Assembly (NCBI RefSeq): GCF_004570865.1 | Contig: NZ_SPQS01000018.1 | Location: 62,001-126,000 of the forward strand | Source: Bradyrhizobium frederickii | GTDB taxonomy: Bacteria > Pseudomonadota > Alphaproteobacteria > Rhizobiales > Xanthobacteraceae | Direction: 5' to 3' | Length of the DNA: 64,000 nucleotides | Shown: piece by piece, positions 60,396-64,000 of the stretch | Layout of the letters: the number at the start of each line of letters is the position of its first letter | Position numbering within the stretch: position 1 is the stretch's first letter | Translations under genes and position numbers: made by a program | Notes under the pieces: model-generated | The model's database searches: none | What the model was told of the DNA's origin: nothing | Seen by the model: only the letters and a program-made list of their open reading frames with translations

Positions 60396-61487
60396 TCAAA
60401 CCGATTGCCCGACCTTCAGCGGTCGAAAGAACATGCCCCGGATCGCCCCGTCCAACAGGCGCCTCAGCCTCACCTCGATCAGCTCATAGCTGATCGCGCT
60501 CGCGACCAACGACAGCACCAGCCCGAGCGCGATGAAGCCGGCCCACAGCAGCCAGCGATCGACGCCGGCGGCGACCAGCTTCAGGCCGATCACCTGCAAG
60601 GGGAACAGCACGAAGGGATGCACGAGATAGAGGCTGTAGCTGATCTTGCCGACATATTGCAGGGCCGGCGCACTCAGAGCCCGGCCGAGGCCCGACTCGG
60701 GGGCAAGCACCATGCCGAACAGCAGGAAGCCGGGAAGCAGCCCCACGAACGGGTGAAACAGCACCAGGCTCGCATACATCGCCGCTCCGCAAGCAAGCCC
60801 TGCGATCAAGCCGAGGCGCCCCGGAATAGCGATGCGAAAGCCGGTGGCGCTGAACAGCATGCCGATGCAGAAGAAGGCCGTGATCGGCCAGTGCAGAAGA
60901 CAGGCGATGCCCAGCAGGATCAGGGGCGCAGCCAGTAGCCTGCCCCCGCTGCGCCACATAGAAAATGTCAGCGCGAACCAGATGTAGAATGCCCACTCAT
61001 AGGTCAGCGTCCAGGCATTCTGCTGGGCAATGGGCAGGCCGAGCGCATCCTGCACGAAGAACAGGTTGGCTGTGAAGATGGCGAGATAGTTCGGCAGATC
61101 GATCCCACGGAAGAACTTGTAAGCGACGATCGGACCAATCGCGAACAGTGCGAGATGCAGGACGACGAACACGGGCATGATGCGCAGGACGCGATCGAAG
61201 AAGAACCGCGGCAGCGACCCATGCCGCACCAGGCTCGCCGGGATCAGAAAGCCGCTGATCATGAAGAACAGCTCGACACCGTGCCCGCCGACATTGATCA
61301 CCGATTGCAGCCAGGCCCAGAGCGGCGGCAGGAATCCGGGATCCGGGATGTCGTACATGCCGCCCTTCGGCATGTCGTAGAAATGATCCATCAGCACGCT
61401 CAGCGCCGCAATGCCGCGGAGCCCCTGGACCGACGGGACGAACGATCCGTCATAGGCGGGGCCGGCTTGGTGCGGAAGCTTGGTCAC
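60396..61487 (-). CDS. Family-3 acyltransferase
   Basis: The 363-residue polytopic protein has SVQGLRGIAALSVLMDH and VELFFMISGFLIPASL, both typical of the AT3/OafA family, and SYSLYLVHPFVLFPL near the C-terminus. The start is GTG, overlapping the preceding acyltransferase stop as GTGA. It acylates sugars on the periplasmic side. Confidence 0.87.
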   Translation of the reverse strand: MTKLPHQAGPAYDGSFVPSVQGLRGIAALSVLMDHFYDMPKGGMYDIPDPGFLPPLWAWLQSVINVGGHGVELFFMISGFLIPASLVRHGSLPRFFFDRVLRIMPVFVVLHLALFAIGPIVAYKFFRGIDLPNYLAIFTANLFFVQDALGLPIAQQNAWTLTYEWAFYIWFALTFSMWRSGGRLLAAPLILLGIACLLHWPITAFFCIGMLFSATGFRIAIPGRLGLIAGLACGAAMYASLVLFHPFVGLLPGFLLFGMVLAPESGLGRALSAPALQYVGKISYSLYLVHPFVLFPLQVIGLKLVAAGVDRWLLWAGFIALGLVLSLVASAISYELIEVRLRRLLDGAIRGMFFRPLKVGQSV

Positions 61488-62590
61488 TCTGCAGCCCCTT
61501 GGGTGCTGAGCGCAGGCTCGAGAACCACCTTCTTTCGGCGCGCCGAGCGGAACCGGTGTCCAAAGGCAATACTGGGTTTCTCGACGAATAGAAACGTCAT
61601 CCAGCTGACGAGAAGCGACAGCGCCAGGTTCAGCAGCAGGAAGAGCGACCATCCGAGCGGCCCGTCGCCGAACCAGAAGAGGCGATGGATGAAGACGATC
61701 ACGAACGGCGACATCAGGTAGACCGAGTAGCTGATCACGCCGACAAAGGCCATCGGGCGCCACGCCATTCTCTCGCCGAACACGGCAAAGCCGATGAAGA
61801 CCAGCGCCGCGCAGACATAGGCCGCTCCAATCGAATAGCTGTAGAAGAAATTCTCGTGATACACGCCTCCGAACCGCCGGTCGGACAGGGTGATGGCGAA
61901 GATCGCATACAGCAGCGTGCAGACGGCGACGTGGGTCCATCGCAGCTTCCCGCCGATCACGGTGTCGCGGATGATCTTGCCCAGGAACATCGCCGACAGG
62001 TTCAACCCGACCTCCATCACCGAGGAAACGGTCCTGTTCTCCACCAGCAGCGCGGCGCTGGTTCCGATCAGCGCCGCCGCAACGACGATCGTCACTGCCG
62101 TGAAGCGCTGGTTCAGCAGCCCCATCGCGAACAGAATAGTGCATCCGACGTAGAACAGCAGCTCGATCGCCAACGTCCAGTAGAACACCCAGAGGTTCGG
62201 GACATTCACGAAGGTCTGCAACATCGTCACGTTCGCGGCGACCTGCCCGAGCGGATAGACCTTCGACTCCAGCAGCTGCATCGTCAGCAGCCCGATGACG
62301 AGCGAGGTCCAGTAGGCGGGATAGAGCCGGAAGAAGCGGCTGATTGCGAAATCCCGCACCGGCGTGGCGCTGTCGGGAAAGCTGAACGGAATGACGAAGC
62401 CGCTGACGAAGAAGAACAGCACCACGCCGAACCGGCCGAAGTTCATGTAATAGCCGAACACGTCGTGGATGGGCCAGTAAAAGGCGCCCGTCGGATGTTT
62501 CTCGACGATCACCTCGAACACGTGCTGGACCAGGACCGACAACACGGCAATGCCGCGCAGCGTGTCGATGAATGCGAGCCTTTTATGCAT
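61484..62590 (-). CDS. Family-3 acyltransferase
   Basis: The 368-residue polytopic protein opens MHKRLAFIDTLRGIAVLSVL with the RG..VL..H signature, FGVVLFFFVSGFVIPFSF, and SYSVYLMSPFVIVFI at the end. It lies 9 bases after the polymerase-like gene and overlaps the next acyltransferase, so the three are one operon. Confidence 0.87.
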   Translation of the reverse strand: MHKRLAFIDTLRGIAVLSVLVQHVFEVIVEKHPTGAFYWPIHDVFGYYMNFGRFGVVLFFFVSGFVIPFSFPDSATPVRDFAISRFFRLYPAYWTSLVIGLLTMQLLESKVYPLGQVAANVTMLQTFVNVPNLWVFYWTLAIELLFYVGCTILFAMGLLNQRFTAVTIVVAAALIGTSAALLVENRTVSSVMEVGLNLSAMFLGKIIRDTVIGGKLRWTHVAVCTLLYAIFAITLSDRRFGGVYHENFFYSYSIGAAYVCAALVFIGFAVFGERMAWRPMAFVGVISYSVYLMSPFVIVFIHRLFWFGDGPLGWSLFLLLNLALSLLVSWMTFLFVEKPSIAFGHRFRSARRKKVVLEPALSTQGAAE

Positions 62591-62599
62591 CGTTCGTTC

Positions 62600-63937
62600 T
62601 CACCTGCTTCCGCTCGCCGCCGGCATGTCCGGGCGGAAGCCTTCCAATGACGGCATCGGTTGCCGCATGACGACCGGTACGACGTCGCCCGCCCGTGCGG
62701 AGGCCGCACGGCGCGAGAACACCTCGCTAAAGCTCAATGCGATGATCAAGAGCCCGGACGCCGGACCGTAGTTCAGAACGGTGATCGTGAACAAATTGAC
62801 GACGAAGATCAGCGTCAGCTTGTAGACGTCGGTGGCGCCGAACGTCGCCCGGAACACCATCACCATGAAGGCAACGAATGGAAGACCGAACATTAGATAG
62901 GTCCCGATGTAGAAATTGTCGACGGGCACCCAGAAATGCGCGAGCGGCGAGAACAGCTTCTGCGGGTAATTGAAACAGCCCGCGCCGCAGCCGGTCACCA
63001 GACCGATCGGCATCAGCTGGTTCATGTACACGAACGGCAACTGCCAGCTGTTGTTGATGCGATCTACGATGCTGAACAGAGTCGAGTGCGGCACCGCCGC
63101 CGTACCCGATGCGAGCACGATCATGAAGAACGGCACAAAGATCGCGGCAAACGACCACAGCGCAATGGCCCGAATCGCGGGAAACCGCGACTTCTCCGGC
63201 AGCATCCGCACCAGCACCAGCAGAATCAAATAGAGCACGAGGACGATCATGGTCGTCTTGCTGGTGGTCAGCTTGATGGCATAGATCGCGATGGAGCCGA
63301 ACAGGAGGCACCAGGTGGTGCTCATGCGGATGGACGTGATCGCGAACGATACCAGGATGAAGAAGGCCGCCATGGTATTGTCGGCCGCAAACCCCATGAG
63401 GCGCTGGTCGTCGCCGCCATAGGCCCACCACAGCCGGCCGGCCTCGCGTACCGCGCCGAAGGATTCGTATTTATAGCCCACCCAGGGCATCAGGTAGAAC
63501 TTGGTCAGGAGAACGCCGATCACCGACAAATAGAAGGTCACCGCGATGATGGACAGCAGCTTGCGGTACGAGCCGAGACTGGAATCGCAGAAGCAGAACC
63601 CGACGAACACCGGGAGCATCATCTTGAACGACGAGATCGCCGCATTGGCCGTGCCCATCATGAAATAGCCGAGCACAAGCGACAGCATGATCTGCACCAG
63701 CACCAGCAGCGCCAACGTGCTGCGATTGCGCAAGACGCAATGCACGAAGAACTGGATCAGGCACAGAAGCGCGACGCCGTCGGGCAGGTACCAGAGCGCA
63801 TCCATGTGATAGATGCTGGTGTAATAACGGATCACGCCGCCGAAGGCGTCGCGGACCAGATAGACCGCGAGCGCGATCGCCTCGATGTTGAGGCTGATCA
63901 GCGTCATTCTGGGCCGTTGCAGCGCGAGCATCGTCAT
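62600..63937 (-). CDS. O-antigen ligase/polymerase-like membrane protein (Wzy-like)
   Basis: The 445-residue protein has about 10-12 membrane helices, with a long periplasmic loop containing LPFVYMNQLMPIGLVTGCGAG and VPVDNFYIGTYLMFGLPF, the pattern of Wzy/WaaL polymerases (the loop holds the conserved Arg/His-type residues in relatives). It probably joins repeat units on the periplasmic side. Its start overlaps the stop of the upstream gene (ATGA). Confidence 0.75.
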   Translation of the reverse strand: MTMLALQRPRMTLISLNIEAIALAVYLVRDAFGGVIRYYTSIYHMDALWYLPDGVALLCLIQFFVHCVLRNRSTLALLVLVQIMLSLVLGYFMMGTANAAISSFKMMLPVFVGFCFCDSSLGSYRKLLSIIAVTFYLSVIGVLLTKFYLMPWVGYKYESFGAVREAGRLWWAYGGDDQRLMGFAADNTMAAFFILVSFAITSIRMSTTWCLLFGSIAIYAIKLTTSKTTMIVLVLYLILLVLVRMLPEKSRFPAIRAIALWSFAAIFVPFFMIVLASGTAAVPHSTLFSIVDRINNSWQLPFVYMNQLMPIGLVTGCGAGCFNYPQKLFSPLAHFWVPVDNFYIGTYLMFGLPFVAFMVMVFRATFGATDVYKLTLIFVVNLFTITVLNYGPASGLLIIALSFSEVFSRRAASARAGDVVPVVMRQPMPSLEGFRPDMPAASGSR

Positions 63938-64000
63938 ATTCGAATCAGTTCGTCAGCCGCGCCGAGCGCGCGGGAGATCGCGCGAAATCCCGACGGCTTC
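63934..64000 (-). CDS. 3' end of a gene running off the right edge
   Basis: Twenty-one codons are visible on the minus strand (KPSGFRAISRALGAADELIRI then stop in short: ends ADELIRI). The TGA stop overlaps the ATG of the Wzy-like gene as ATGA, which supports a real coding end. It is probably part of the same polysaccharide operon; the family cannot be told. Confidence 0.5.
   Translation of the reverse strand, partial: KPSGFRAISRALGAADELIRI

Overview
The window looks like a chromosomal segment of a Bradyrhizobium-like alphaproteobacterium (family Nitrobacteraceae). This is inferred from the uniformly high GC, the frequent GTG starts, short palindromic intergenic repeats of a kind common in that group, and the gene repertoire (CsbD-like stress protein, FecR protein next to a beta-barrel protein, PDR/VanB-type reductase). 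I saw no tRNA, rRNA, CRISPR array, transposase or phage gene.

Bases 1-43.6 kb are mostly housekeeping and accessory metabolism in short operons. In order: an RND efflux permease (cut by the window edge) with its lipoprotein adaptor; a MazEF-type toxin-antitoxin pair behind a perfect 14-bp palindrome; an MFS anion symporter; a small DUF2809-like membrane protein whose C-terminus is encoded by a palindromic repeat; a YcaQ-like DNA glycosylase; an OmpA-like protein with a CRP-like upstream site; a PMT-type glycosyltransferase; a FecR protein plus a PSP-linker beta-barrel protein; two VOC proteins, a His-tailed cupin, CsbD and FKBP; a PaoABC-type molybdenum aldehyde oxidoreductase; gamma-glutamyltransferase; trhO-slyX; a diguanylate cyclase; hemE and a divergent hemC; a GMC oxidoreductase; a TetR regulator divergent from a SnoaL-like protein with a clear operator/promoter; a GGDEF-EAL protein; a VanAB-like oxygenase/reductase operon with its GntR regulator in the middle; phosphoglucomutase; a secreted hydrolase; a lytic transglycosylase; an OmpR-type response regulator; a lone acyltransferase; an MBL hydrolase; and an aldose epimerase.

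From 43.7 kb to the right edge there is an extracellular polysaccharide locus. It has four family-4-type glycosyltransferases, two MOP-type flippases, a polysaccharide pyruvyl-transferase-like protein, three family-3 acyltransferases, a Wzy-like polymerase/ligase and two GH-A-type glycoside hydrolases. The parts fit a Wzx/Wzy-dependent pathway: glycosyltransferases build a lipid-linked unit, the flippase moves it across the inner membrane, the polymerase joins units, acyl and pyruvyl groups decorate it, and the hydrolases trim or release it.

The most striking gene is the 1302-residue protein at 50.8-54.7 kb. A leaderless GH-A-like catalytic domain is fused to a highly regular 166-residue (498-bp) higher-order repeat, itself made of five beta-type sub-units, and ends in a degenerate RTX/type-I-secretion-like tail. 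It is the best candidate here for a new system: a self-secreted, polymer-binding glycosidase tied to the adjacent polysaccharide.
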